Of a stretch of 64,000 nt of DNA, positions 27,507 through 36,942 are shown piece by piece. A model generated the notes under the pieces. That model was not told where the DNA came from. It saw only the letters and a list, made by a program, of their open reading frames with translations, and made no database searches. The position numbers and the translations under genes were made by a program. This DNA comes from Prosthecobacter debontii (GTDB lineage Bacteria; Verrucomicrobiota; Verrucomicrobiia; Verrucomicrobiales; Akkermansiaceae): the NCBI GenBank assembly GCA_945862245.1, contig CAMAXN010000011.1, forward strand, positions 1 through 64,000, read 5' to 3'. The stretch's first letter is position 1. Every line of letters begins with the position of its first letter.

Positions 27507-30500
27507 TTAGTCTTTCTTACCTCTCGAAGTTAAATAGCGCATCAAATCGACCAGTTCGTCACGGCGAAGGGGTGAAGTCAGGCCGGGAGGCATCAGGGAG
27601 ACTGGACTAGTGTCGAGTTTGGCAATGTCACTATTCTGGATAGACACAACATTACCTGCGGGATCACGGATCAAATGGGCATCGTTGGTTTTCCGTTGGA
27701 GCAAGCCGGTTACGACGGCATTGTCTTTGGTAGTCACCATTACGGTTTCGTAGCCTTGCTTAATAGTGCTGCTGGGGTTGATCAGAGACTCGAGGAGGGA
27801 CTCAGGCGTCATGTAGCTGCCGACGGTGGAGAGGTTGGGCCCAAGCTGGCCTCCCTTATTATCGATCATGTGGCAGGTCGCACAGAGCAGGTCTTTGCGA
27901 TGGTAGATGTCCCGCCCGCGGGCGACGTCGCCTTTGGCCGAGGCATCGGCGAGGAGCGCGCGACGATCATCTGCGCTGAGTTGCAAGCCGACTGACTTGA
28001 GATTCCCCGCTGTATTCAGCGCGGCGACGAGCGGGCCCACGTCGCGCCCGGAAGCGTAGGCGAGACGCGTAGCGGCGATGGCGAGTGTTTCGGGTAGTTT
28101 GACGCTGACAAGTCCGCCGGCGAGAATTGCCGGCCCTTCAGAATGTTGCAGGTAGGCGGCGACGATGGGCTCGGATAGCTTGGCAATGGCTGCGGGTAAG
28201 GCTTCGGATGGCTGCGCTGCAGCCCAGGCGGCGATTGAGTTTGCAGTGTTAATGGCTTTCAGTTGATCGATCGCCCCCAGTCTGGCGAGTGCCACGGCAG
28301 CGCTGGTGTCGTCCTTCTCACGCAGCAGTTTTACAAGATTATCTACTGCTGCGGCAACGCCCCAGCGACCGCAGAGTTCTGCCGAGGCGGAGGCGAGTGT
28401 AGCGTCGCCATTTAACAGTCCAACAAGGTGTTCGGTCTTGGTGGCTTTGGCGGAATTGGCGCGCGTGCCTTCTGCGATAGCGGGTAATAGTGTCGGCGAT
28501 TGCTCAAGCAGTGCGTTGAGGTGCTCGGTAGAGCCTAGGGTAGCAACTGTTCGCGCTGCGTATGCGAGTTGTTCACCCTCTAGGTCACCGCGCTGAACGA
28601 TCTCTAGGAGGCGTCCGACGGCGCGCGGGTCATTAACTTCACGCAGCGCATAGTTCAGCCGCGCGGGGTTGCCGTCGAAGACAGGCTTGCCGCTCTCCAG
28701 CGCGGGCAACCATACGTCGCGGAGGCCGCGGACGGTGAGTTCGATGGCAAATTTCAAATCGTTATCGTTCTCGCGATCGATGGCCCGCAGGGCGGCACTA
28801 ATACCCTCAAGAGTGCCGAGGCCTCGCAGACCATTCACGGCCTCCAAGCGGACTTGTGGGTGATCGTCTTCGACCCCCCTAGTTAGCAGAGCGAGCCGAT
28901 CGATGCTTTCAGCCTGCGAGCTCCAGTTAGAGACGGCGCGCATGGCGGCAGCGCGGGCGTGGTGGTCGGGAGAGCGGAGGATATCCTCGACCAGGGCCGG
29001 TGGCTCGATCCGATGGGTCATGAGCACCCAGAGTGCCTCAAGGCGGTGTTGTTCGTATTCCAGGCTGGTGGCGTCGAGTGCAGCGACCCACTCCAGTACC
29101 TGCTTAGACAAATCCTGGCTGGGCCGCGATGCGAGTTCGCGGTTTACCTGGGTGCGGGTGTATTGCTCGGGGGCTTTCAGTAGGTTTAGAAGGTCCGGGA
29201 TCGGAGCGCCGTGAATTTTCGGACGCTCGACCAGCGGGCGGCTTTTGGCGGTCAGGCGCCAGATCCGGCCGTGCGATTTATCACGTAGAGGGTGGTGGAA
29301 ATCGATCTCGCCGTGGCCGATAATCGGGTTGTACCAATCGACGACATAGATGGCTCCATCGGGTCCCATTTTGATGTCTACCGGGCGGAATGAGCGGTGC
29401 GTCGATTGCAAAATTGTCTCCACTTCGGCTGCTTTATAGCCGCTGCCGCTTTCCTGCAGTTCGTAGCGCACGGTGCGGTTGGCGCGGAAGTCATTGCCAA
29501 GAAGACTGCCCTGCAAGCGCTCGGGCATGTGCCGGCCAGAGACGAACTCGGCGCCGGTGTTTTTGGGCTTGCCTGGTATCAGCCCGGGGAGCACGCGGTG
29601 CACTCCGACGGCAGTGGGAAACGCAGCACCGGGGAAAATATAGTGTGGCCCGGACCCACCCGCGCCGTCGGTGCTAAATCCTTGGCCCCATGCATTCAGA
29701 GCGTATCCCCACGGATTAACCATACCGACCGCGAGGGGATCGAGTTGGCTGGTTTCAGGTCGGAAGCGCCAGATGCCGCTTCCATTAACTCGCCGGTTGC
29801 CCCATGGGGTCTCCACAAAGCTGTTTATATAGATCGACTGGGTGAAGAGCAGGTCGCCCCACGGTGCCCAGCGCAGGCCGTGGATCATGTGATGCACGTC
29901 CGCGTTGCCGAAGCCGGAATACACGACACGGCGCGATTCCGACACATCGTCACCATCGGCATCGGCCAGGAACAGAAACTCCGTTGCGCTGCACACGTAG
30001 GCTCCGCCCGGCACCGGCATCACCGAGTGCGGCACCAGTAGGCCATCGGCAAATACCGTGTGTTTGTCGGCGCGGCCATCTTGGTTGGTATCTTCCAGAA
30101 TGACGATGCGGTCATTAGGAATATGACCGGGTTTGATGTGGGGGTAGGTAGTCGAGGTCGAAACCCATGCCCGCCCGCGAGTATCCCAGTTCAAGTTGAT
30201 CGGATTGGCGATCATTGGATTCTCGGCGAAAAGATTAACCTCGAGACCATCCGCGACGGTGAACTCTTTCAATTCGTTGTCTGTGTTTGGCGTCGGAATG
30301 TTTTTAGGAATATCGTAGTCGGGATATTCCTTCGGTGATTTCCAGACTCTGCTCTGCTCGAGGCTGTAGCGGTGAGGCCGGGGGACTCGTAGCTTGGCGA
30401 TCACCTCTTCGTTCTCCTCTGCAATCCGCTGGAGGTCGTCCAGTTCGTAGGCAAGGTGCCCCATTTCGTAGCGACGGAAAAGAGAGATGTAAGTCTTGTT

Positions 30501-33323
30501 CAGGGGGCGCAACCGCTGGCGGTAGAATTTATTTTTCTTCTCGATCAATTGGCGCAATTCTTCTGCTTGGTCGATCTCCGGGCTGGAGGTGATAGGTACG
30601 CCTTTGCCCCACTGTTCGCCACTGGTCTCGGCGCGAGTTTCGGCGTCGATCTTCAACGTTGTATCGCCCGTGGCAGCTATGAACGCTGGAGCAGCCCATG
30701 CGGCGGTGGGTAGCGTGTCGGTCGTGAGGTCGAACCGGAAGCCGCGCTTTGTTTGTTCAACCTCACTGAGTCGCACTCCGGTGGACTGAAGAACTCTGCC
30801 GCGTTCTCCAAAAGACAGATTCGCGCCATCCTCCTGAATACCGAGCTGACGGACCATCGTTTCCGCCATCCGCTGATAGCCAAGCCGATTGAGATGCACG
30901 CCATTATCCGTCAGGCGCTCTTCTTTTGTGCGGGCCACGAGAGAGTCGAAAAGTTCAACAAAGCGATGGCCCCGCTTTTTTGCAACTTCACCGATCCATG
31001 CGGAGACGCGCTGAAGTCGGACATTCTGCTCTGCAGGATCGGGCATCGGAGCGCCGAAGGCCTCGTGCCGCGGTGGCCCAAGTAGAATGATTTTTGCACC
31101 GCTCTTTTCCAGAGTAGCCAACAGATCCTCGTAGCCTCCCTGAAAGCGTTTAAACTCAGAATCACTAGTAGCAAACGCTACTTCACTGCCGTAGCCAACG
31201 ATCAAGCTAGTGGGCCGGGAGTCGGTGAGCTGTCTGATCATCACCGTGTATCCGAATCCTTGCTTGGCGCCGGGTGGCTGCCAGCCGCCGGTGTCCTGGT
31301 CGGACCCAAACTCGGACCGGGCAGTACCAAATACGTCATCTGCCGGCCAGCCGAGGTTGCGGAAGGTGAGATCATGATACGGCCAGCGAGCGGTCAGAGC
31401 GGTTTCGAGGTAACCGTTTTGATCCATGCCATACAGCAGCGTGTTGCCGAGAAAGACGATCCGATGCTGCGATGGATCCGCTGCGAGCTCGGGTTTCTTG
31501 TCGGCTTCGTTGTCGAGATTGCCGTCCAGTTTCCAATGCCCAAGGATGTCATCCGTTGACGGTTCTCCTTTGTTTTCGAAAAGTTGGGAGATTTGCCTGT
31601 CGGCCAGAGCACCGCTGTAAACACGCATGTCGTCAATACCGCCGTGGAATGGCTCATTGCGCCCGTTGTAGGCACCGATGGAACCGGGCGTCGGGCGACC
31701 GGGAGCCAGTTGGCCCGGTTCCTCCCTCTCGCTGACTTTCGCTCCGTCGATGTAAAGCCGGAGGTGCTGTCCATCAAAGGTTCCCGCTACATGGTGCCAA
31801 TTGCCATCGGCGAGCTTCTTGGGGTCATAGGCGGCGGAAATTTCAGTGTATTTGCCGGCGATGCCCAACCCGAACCAGAGGCCCCATATGTTTTTAGCCC
31901 CGCCGATCGCCATGAAGCGGCGGTCATCTCCGTCCTCGATGCGGAAGACGGTTTGCTTTCCTTTTGACACTTCAGAGGTCCTGATCCAAGCGCAGACAGT
32001 GGTTCCATGAAGCGGACGCAACTCGGGATAGGCAGGAACGCGGATGATTGGAGCTTCAGGGCCAAACTCAATCGCCTTGCCGTTCTTGCCGTCGATGTAT
32101 TGCGGCTGCCCACCTTCGGCATTCGCCGCGCGGCTCGGGGTTACAGGAGGCTTCGGAAGAGCCGCGATTTTGATGGATGATGCTTCGCTGAATGCACCCG
32201 TCGCGCTGATGTCGCTGCGGATCCTGACCTTCCACCAGACCTCTGAATTTGCACGCAGTGCCGCCCCGCGATAGAGTACATCTGAATTCTGCGCCGAATG
32301 CCTCCATCCGCTATCCCAAAGATCGCCAACGTTGGCGTCGAGTTTATGGCGATCGCTCGCCACTAGGATATGAAACGCCGATTGTTTTCCATTCGCCGCG
32401 GTGGACTGCCATCCAAATGAATACTCATTCAAGTTCAAGCCTAGTGAGTTTATGACTGGCTTGGCAGCCAATTCTCGGGGTCCTTCCAGGCGGCGGTTGA
32501 TCGGGGCGTAAGGGTCCTTGGGACGCTGGGCCGGATCGACATATCTTACCAAATCCCGCATCGCAATCACCGTGCACTTTTCCTCTTTGAGAAACTGCAT
32601 ATACTTCTCAAAATCGCTCGGATTTGTGTTCACCCAGGGGTGATCAAAGCCGGGAATACCGTGAAAATTTAGCACGCAGATTTTGCCATCCCGCGCCTGA
32701 GAGACGGCCCATTTCAGATCGTCAAAGCACCACTTCGGTCCGGCATAGCCGGTGGTCGGAATCAGCAGCGGGTGATCGCTTTTCGGATCGTAAGCTGGTC
32801 CGCGACCGCCTTCGCCGCCGTCCGGGAATTCCGGACCGACGCCTCGCCGAGCAAATTGGAATTGCAGTCCTTCCAGAGTCCGCACCACCTGCAGATTATT
32901 TTCGAAGCCGGGATAGCAAAACGTTGTGGGTAGCGGGATACCATTTTCGATGCAGCGCTGATCAATGTGTTTCAGCGAAGCGGTTAGCTGCTCGTGCGTC
33001 ACCTGGGTGACATTCTCATGAAACTGCGTTTGGTTGCCGATCTCATAGCCCAGATCGTGCAGTTCACGGATTTCCTGCCAAGTAGTGTAGTGGTCCTTGT
33101 TTTTCAAAAAGCCAAGACCTTCGGTGACATAGAATGTTCCGCCGAAACTGTGTTTCTTCAGAACATGCGCAACTAAGCTACGATCCGATTTATTCGCGTC
33201 GTCGAACGTTAGGACGATAAGCTTGTCAGGGATCGGCAGTAATTCTTTCGCCTGCCCCGGCAGCATGAAGAACCCGGCGAGCGAAAGAAGGATGGTGGAT
33301 CGGTGGAAGAGAAGACGGTACAT
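27507..33323 (-). CDS. Giant multidomain protein: deacetylase, LamG, SGNH, membrane-bound dehydrogenase propeller, HEAT, cytochrome c
   Basis: 1938 aa with signal peptide (TILLSLAGFFMLPGQA). Domains in order: NodB-type polysaccharide deacetylase (about 32-275; LTFDDA, HGIPGFDH); a rhamnosidase-N/Fn3-like beta domain (285-375); LamG (390-585); a SGNH hydrolase (620-820; LTDNGVHLNRLGY carries the DxxH); the PVC membrane-bound dehydrogenase beta-propeller (about 1015-1390; NPINLNWDTRGRAWV, GPDGAIYVVDWYNPIIGHG); HEAT repeats (1420-1780); and a C-terminal cytochrome c with CATCH heme motif (RGRDIYHRKDLLCATCH). It combines carbohydrate de-esterification with a sugar-oxidising module in one chain. 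It heads the operon with PSD1 and DUF1501, 37 bp behind element G. Confidence 0.92.
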   Translation of the reverse strand: MYRLLFHRSTILLSLAGFFMLPGQAKELLPIPDKLIVLTFDDANKSDRSLVAHVLKKHSFGGTFYVTEGLGFLKNKDHYTTWQEIRELHDLGYEIGNQTQFHENVTQVTHEQLTASLKHIDQRCIENGIPLPTTFCYPGFENNLQVVRTLEGLQFQFARRGVGPEFPDGGEGGRGPAYDPKSDHPLLIPTTGYAGPKWCFDDLKWAVSQARDGKICVLNFHGIPGFDHPWVNTNPSDFEKYMQFLKEEKCTVIAMRDLVRYVDPAQRPKDPYAPINRRLEGPRELAAKPVINSLGLNLNEYSFGWQSTAANGKQSAFHILVASDRHKLDANVGDLWDSGWRHSAQNSDVLYRGAALRANSEVWWKVRIRSDISATGAFSEASSIKIAALPKPPVTPSRAANAEGGQPQYIDGKNGKAIEFGPEAPIIRVPAYPELRPLHGTTVCAWIRTSEVSKGKQTVFRIEDGDDRRFMAIGGAKNIWGLWFGLGIAGKYTEISAAYDPKKLADGNWHHVAGTFDGQHLRLYIDGAKVSEREEPGQLAPGRPTPGSIGAYNGRNEPFHGGIDDMRVYSGALADRQISQLFENKGEPSTDDILGHWKLDGNLDNEADKKPELAADPSQHRIVFLGNTLLYGMDQNGYLETALTARWPYHDLTFRNLGWPADDVFGTARSEFGSDQDTGGWQPPGAKQGFGYTVMIRQLTDSRPTSLIVGYGSEVAFATSDSEFKRFQGGYEDLLATLEKSGAKIILLGPPRHEAFGAPMPDPAEQNVRLQRVSAWIGEVAKKRGHRFVELFDSLVARTKEERLTDNGVHLNRLGYQRMAETMVRQLGIQEDGANLSFGERGRVLQSTGVRLSEVEQTKRGFRFDLTTDTLPTAAWAAPAFIAATGDTTLKIDAETRAETSGEQWGKGVPITSSPEIDQAEELRQLIEKKNKFYRQRLRPLNKTYISLFRRYEMGHLAYELDDLQRIAEENEEVIAKLRVPRPHRYSLEQSRVWKSPKEYPDYDIPKNIPTPNTDNELKEFTVADGLEVNLFAENPMIANPINLNWDTRGRAWVSTSTTYPHIKPGHIPNDRIVILEDTNQDGRADKHTVFADGLLVPHSVMPVPGGAYVCSATEFLFLADADGDDVSESRRVVYSGFGNADVHHMIHGLRWAPWGDLLFTQSIYINSFVETPWGNRRVNGSGIWRFRPETSQLDPLAVGMVNPWGYALNAWGQGFSTDGAGGSGPHYIFPGAAFPTAVGVHRVLPGLIPGKPKNTGAEFVSGRHMPERLQGSLLGNDFRANRTVRYELQESGSGYKAAEVETILQSTHRSFRPVDIKMGPDGAIYVVDWYNPIIGHGEIDFHHPLRDKSHGRIWRLTAKSRPLVERPKIHGAPIPDLLNLLKAPEQYTRTQVNRELASRPSQDLSKQVLEWVAALDATSLEYEQHRLEALWVLMTHRIEPPALVEDILRSPDHHARAAAMRAVSNWSSQAESIDRLALLTRGVEDDHPQVRLEAVNGLRGLGTLEGISAALRAIDRENDNDLKFAIELTVRGLRDVWLPALESGKPVFDGNPARLNYALREVNDPRAVGRLLEIVQRGDLEGEQLAYAARTVATLGSTEHLNALLEQSPTLLPAIAEGTRANSAKATKTEHLVGLLNGDATLASASAELCGRWGVAAAVDNLVKLLREKDDTSAAVALARLGAIDQLKAINTANSIAAWAAAQPSEALPAAIAKLSEPIVAAYLQHSEGPAILAGGLVSVKLPETLAIAATRLAYASGRDVGPLVAALNTAGNLKSVGLQLSADDRRALLADASAKGDVARGRDIYHRKDLLCATCHMIDNKGGQLGPNLSTVGSYMTPESLLESLINPSSTIKQGYETVMVTTKDNAVVTGLLQRKTNDAHLIRDPAGNVVSIQNSDIAKLDTSPVSLMPPGLTSPLRRDELVDLMRYLTSRGKKD

Positions 33324-33359
33324 GGGATTAAGAATAAGGAGGTAATACTTGGAATTTAA

Positions 33360-33430
33360 TGCTAGGTTTTTGCATTTACATCTATAGTGAATAATACACT
33401 AGGTAGCTGGACTGGGAAGGGGAAAAAGGA
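33360..33430 (-). repeat. Element copy G, promoter-like type
   Basis: Minus strand: CCTTTTTCCCCTTCCCAG, TTCCCA (33413-33418), 16 bp, TATTAT (33391-33396), then GCAAAAACCTAGCATTA. It stands just upstream of the giant gene. Confidence 0.82.
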
Positions 33431-33513
33431 ATGTCTCACAGCCCGCTCTTAAATCAAATATCTCTGACGCGCTTCAGAGATAGCGCCTTAACAACCAGCG
33501 CGGACGGAAACTG

Positions 33514-34437
33514 CTACTTGGCGACGAAAATTTGCTGAACCTCCAAAGTCTTGCTCGGAAGCACTTCTTTAAAACCCGCATGAGTGTATTTGCTCATCAG
33601 TCGTGAGTAAAAAGTTTCGATACTTATTTTGAAAACAGTCTCGAAAGATTTTTCCCACTCTAGGTTTTCCCTGCTGATCCTACGCTGTTTGCTATTTTCG
33701 ATCCAAAAATCCCTGAAGACCATCTCAAATGCCCTTTGCTCGGAGATGCCTTGCTTTCGCAATTCCTTCACCAGCGCCAAAACCATGAACGTGGAACTAC
33801 CATAGTTGATATCCATCTGCTTTCCCGCAGGATCATTCGATGATGTTTGATACTTTTCGAATAACTTTGGGTTTGTGAATACGTACTTCGATACATTGTT
33901 CTCAAGCTCTTGATCGAGGGCGCGTTTTCCTTCATATTGCTGATAGTCGATTTCTTCAAATGCGTTGGCCCCGCCCTCAATAAGCCACTTCGGCATCATG
34001 GCGTCTTTGGATAATCCTATCTGATAAACGTGGAAATATTCATGCACGACACGTTGAACATCGCCGTTAGAGAATGAGTCCGCTGACATTTCTAAAATCA
34101 TAGACGAACCACTAATACTCGATCCACTTATGCCAGGCTTTTCGGGAAATGGATTCGTTTCCCCGGTCTTCCAAGCATAAACGTTCATGAATGGGTCCGT
34201 GAAGACTTGATTAATATTCGAGGTGATAGGAAGGAGTTCTTCGAGGAAATCCATCTTCTTCTTAAATTCAGTAACCCAAGCGTCGGGAAGACTTTTGTGA
34301 AGGTTGTATTTGAAATGGAATTTTTCTGGAGTCAGCGAGGTTTTTAGACTGCTTGTCGGCGAGGCTTGCGCGTTGAACATCGCGCCGCCGTAGGCCAACA
34401 AGCAAATCGTAGTGAGTGAGAGTGTTTTGGATGTCAT
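33514..34437 (-). CDS. Secreted gluzincin-like putative metallopeptidase
   Basis: A 307-aa protein of no family I can name. It has a signal peptide (about 1-25, ending QA-SP). The segment H132-E-Y-F-H136 (VVHEYFHVYQIG) with E154 in WLIEGGANAF and E161 further on fits an HExxH zinc site with a downstream Glu ligand, as in MA-clan gluzincins. No transmembrane segment follows. Base composition is A+T-richer than in the neighbouring modules. It is preceded (minus sense) by the orfA fragment and the CTAGTA core at 34517. Peptidase activity is inferred only. Confidence 0.65.
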   Translation of the reverse strand: MTSKTLSLTTICLLAYGGAMFNAQASPTSSLKTSLTPEKFHFKYNLHKSLPDAWVTEFKKKMDFLEELLPITSNINQVFTDPFMNVYAWKTGETNPFPEKPGISGSSISGSSMILEMSADSFSNGDVQRVVHEYFHVYQIGLSKDAMMPKWLIEGGANAFEEIDYQQYEGKRALDQELENNVSKYVFTNPKLFEKYQTSSNDPAGKQMDINYGSSTFMVLALVKELRKQGISEQRAFEMVFRDFWIENSKQRRISRENLEWEKSFETVFKISIETFYSRLMSKYTHAGFKEVLPSKTLEVQQIFVAK

Positions 34438-34504
34438 TGTTAAATTATCAAGCGCAAGTAAGGGAGATATCCAAAAGCGTCGTTCAGGTAGAAATATTGA
34501 TTGA

Positions 34505-34807
34505 TTATTGATTGATTACTAGGAATTTGCCGCGCTTAGAGCTTTTTTCGAGAGCCTCCTTAAGTAACTTAATTTCCAGCATCGCATCAGCATACATCTT
34601 TTTAAGCTCGCCGTTTTCCTTCTCGAGCGCTTTGAGTCGCTCAGCGTATTCCAAGTCCATCATCCCAAATTTCTTGCGCCAGCGGTGCAGCGTGGCTACC
34701 GAGATTTGCTTCTGCTGGCAGAACTGTTCTTGGCTCAGGTGAATCGCGTCACATTCACGCAGGAGGAGGATGATTTCTTCGGGCTCGTGTCTTTTTTGTA
34801 GTTTCAT
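34505..34807 (-). pseudogene. Orphan IS3-family transposase orfA
   Basis: About 100 aa: an HTH (EEIILLLRECDAIHLSQEQF...ISVATLHRWRKKF) followed by the leucine zipper typical of IS3 OrfA (LKALEKENGELKKMYADAML). The expected orfB integrase with its DDE motif is absent. The frame ends KRGKFLVINQ, in which GGCAAATTCCTAGTA is the shared core of the repeat family, so the IS was probably cut there. A start 24 bases further up (34831) is also open. Confidence 0.7.
34517..34530 (-). repeat. Element core only, copy E
   Basis: GCAAATTCCTAGTA on the minus strand, at the 3' end of orfA. The pyrimidine end is absent, so this is a half copy or a chance match at a breakpoint. Confidence 0.5.
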
Positions 34808-34898
34808 TTTTGTAGGATTTGGTTTTAACAAATCCTCTCACTCGACATGGACCACTTTTTCTGACGGCGACCAATCGGCTTTGCCATCAAAGTGTTGC

Positions 34899-35510
34899 TC
34901 ACACGCCCGCAATCACCCGCGCCAACCACTCCGGCTCCGGCTGCTCCGGATCGAAATACTCGAAGATCAGATGGATGCGGTCGCCATCGCCAGCGTTCTT
35001 CACCGCATGCACGCCCATATTGTTGACCTCGGCGGCCTCGCCTTCAGGCAGGTGATAACCTATACCGTCGACGTAGAACGTCACCTTGTCGTTCGTCAGC
35101 AGCGGCACATGGATCTTGTGCGGCCATTTCGCGGCGGCGTTCGCGTCACTATGCGGCTTGATCTCGCCGCCAGGCGCCATCCGCGCCAGCATCACCCGCG
35201 GGAACTGACCGCCGGCATAGCCGTAAGGCGCCACCGCGGCCTGCATCACCGGCGCCAGCAGCGCCTGCCACTCGACCCATGCCGGGCGGTCGTGCGAGCC
35301 GCGCCAATCGCGCGTGCTGTCGACGAAACGGAAGACGATGTGCCGGGTCTTGTCCAGGGCCTCGAACCGGTTCGGCTTGTCGGCGTTCTCGGCGTCCCAC
35401 ACCGCTTCCGGAATCGCCAGTACCGCGGCTTTCAGCGCGGCGATATCGACCGCGCCCAGACGGCGGATCGTGATGGTCTTGCGCGGGTTGACGTAGGGGG
35501 CGTGGCTCAT
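34899..35510 (-). CDS. Aspartyl/asparaginyl beta-hydroxylase-family protein
   Basis: A 203-aa cupin-like Fe(II)/2-oxoglutarate dioxygenase of the AspH type. The iron-binding His residues are visible in GGEIKPHSDANAAAKWPHKI and EVNNMGVHAVKNAGDGDR, with HVPLLTND between. It is G+C-rich and looks proteobacterial in wording rather than verrucomicrobial, which suggests transfer. It is a single gene bounded by element F (41 bp upstream) and the orfA remnant. The substrate is unknown. Confidence 0.85.
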   Translation of the reverse strand: MSHAPYVNPRKTITIRRLGAVDIAALKAAVLAIPEAVWDAENADKPNRFEALDKTRHIVFRFVDSTRDWRGSHDRPAWVEWQALLAPVMQAAVAPYGYAGGQFPRVMLARMAPGGEIKPHSDANAAAKWPHKIHVPLLTNDKVTFYVDGIGYHLPEGEAAEVNNMGVHAVKNAGDGDRIHLIFEYFDPEQPEPEWLARVIAGV

Positions 35511-35550
35511 AGTAGGTCTCTTGTGGCTTGGTCTCGAGGCTCGATCAGAT

Positions 35551-35621
35551 TGCTAGGAATTTACTTTTTCATCGATGGTGTAAAATACTGCGGGGGTCGG
35601 TTTGGCAAGGGTAAAAGGGGT
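35551..35621 (-). repeat. Element copy F, overlapping the rbsC 3' end
   Basis: Minus strand: CCCCTTTTACCCTTGCCA, a TTGCCA-N15-TATTTT pair, ATGAAAAAG, then TAAATTCCTAGCA. The rbsC-like frame runs through it and stops at its TAG. The AspH gene starts 41 bp beyond. Confidence 0.75.
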
Positions 35622-36935
35622 CTGGCGAACCTTGTCGAGAAGCACGGCGCCGAGGATCACGAGACCGAGCACGACCTTCTGTGTGTAGCTCTCGACGTTG
35701 GTCAGGTTCATGCCGTTTTGAATCACGGCGATGGTGAACGCACCGATGAGCGTGCCGAGCATTTTCCCCTCGCCTCCGCTGAGACTCGTGCCGCCGACGA
35801 CGACGGCGGCAATGACGTAGAGTTCATACATGTTGCCATAAGTCGCGGAACCGCTCTTGAGCTGGGAGGCCATGATTACGCCGCCTAGACCCGCGAGCAG
35901 GGCGCTGGTGATGTAGGCAAACATGAGCACGCGCTTCACCGGTACGCCGGAGAGGCGGGCCGCTTCCCCATTGCCGCCCACAGCATAGAGATAGCGGCCC
36001 AGTTTCATCCGGGACATGAGCACATGCGCGAGGGCGTAAAGGATAAGCATGAGCACGACAGCATTCGGGAGGCTCAGCAGGTCCGCATCGCGACCAAGCC
36101 ACACGAAGGAATCAGGGATCTGGTAAATGGACTGACCTTTCGCCAATATGTAAGCCAACCCGCTGCCGACGAGCATCATGGCGAGCGTGACGATGAAAGG
36201 TGGTATGGCGAACCGCGTGATCATTGCTCCCGTGAAGGCTCCGATGATGCCGCAGAGTCCGATAGCCGCGAGGCTGGCGAGCAGCATTCCTCCCGCCGAG
36301 GCGGCTACCCCTCCAGCAAGATCGCGGATGAACCCCGCAGTAAGCACCGCCGACAGCGCCAGCAGGCTGCCCACAGAGAGATCAATCCCGCCCGTGATGA
36401 TGACCATCGTCATGCCGATGGCGATGATGGCGATGACGGCGATTTGGTTGGCGATGTTCAGCAGGTTCTCGGATTTCAGGAAATTGGGCCAGCGATAGCT
36501 GCGCGGCGCGATCACCCGCGGATCGCCAAGTGCCGGGAAGTCCGTCTTCAAGTCGGAGAACACGATCCATGCTCCGGTGACTTGTGTGCAGGCGATGGCG
36601 TCGATCCCGCCGCCGGCAGTATTGATTTTCACCAGCGCCTCGCGGGCGACTGGCGGTTGCCCTTTGGCGGTCGCGAGAACTTGAGCCCCCGAGGCGGCAA
36701 GGCTGCGCTCAAGGCTGGCGGCGAACTCGGCGTCGCCGGGCTGTTCACCGACGGCGATGAGCACGCGCGGTGCATTGCCGAACTGCTCAGTAATCGACCC
36801 GGCGACCTGCTTCGCGGCGGCTTCGCCCGTAGGCGACTGATCGCTGATCGTCACTACGCTGAAGAATCCGCACAGCAGCAGCAGCACAAAAATCATGCCG
36901 TAGTCGGAGAGAAATCTGTAGAATATCTGTTTCAT
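35553..36935 (-). CDS. rbsC: Sugar ABC transporter permease, RbsC type, with periplasmic insertion
   Basis: 460 aa. The core IAIGMTMVIITGGIDLSVGS, then FIVTLAMMLVGSGLAYI and GGTSLSGGEGKMLGT are classic RbsC/XylH-type permease sequence. Between TM1 (about 15-35) and TM2 lies an extra domain of about 115 residues (FGNAPRVLIAVGEQPGDAEF...), absent from E. coli RbsC and perhaps extracytoplasmic. The last 20 residues (RQTPFTLAKPTPAVFYTIDE and KVNS) come from element F, so the natural C-terminus may be altered. The start chosen is ATG 36935, 8 bp after the rbsA-like stop; a longer frame from 37004 overlaps rbsA. Confidence 0.9.
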   Translation of the reverse strand: MKQIFYRFLSDYGMIFVLLLLCGFFSVVTISDQSPTGEAAAKQVAGSITEQFGNAPRVLIAVGEQPGDAEFAASLERSLAASGAQVLATAKGQPPVAREALVKINTAGGGIDAIACTQVTGAWIVFSDLKTDFPALGDPRVIAPRSYRWPNFLKSENLLNIANQIAVIAIIAIGMTMVIITGGIDLSVGSLLALSAVLTAGFIRDLAGGVAASAGGMLLASLAAIGLCGIIGAFTGAMITRFAIPPFIVTLAMMLVGSGLAYILAKGQSIYQIPDSFVWLGRDADLLSLPNAVVLMLILYALAHVLMSRMKLGRYLYAVGGNGEAARLSGVPVKRVLMFAYITSALLAGLGGVIMASQLKSGSATYGNMYELYVIAAVVVGGTSLSGGEGKMLGTLIGAFTIAVIQNGMNLTNVESYTQKVVLGLVILGAVLLDKVRQTPFTLAKPTPAVFYTIDEKVNS

Positions 36936-36942
36936 GGATTGG

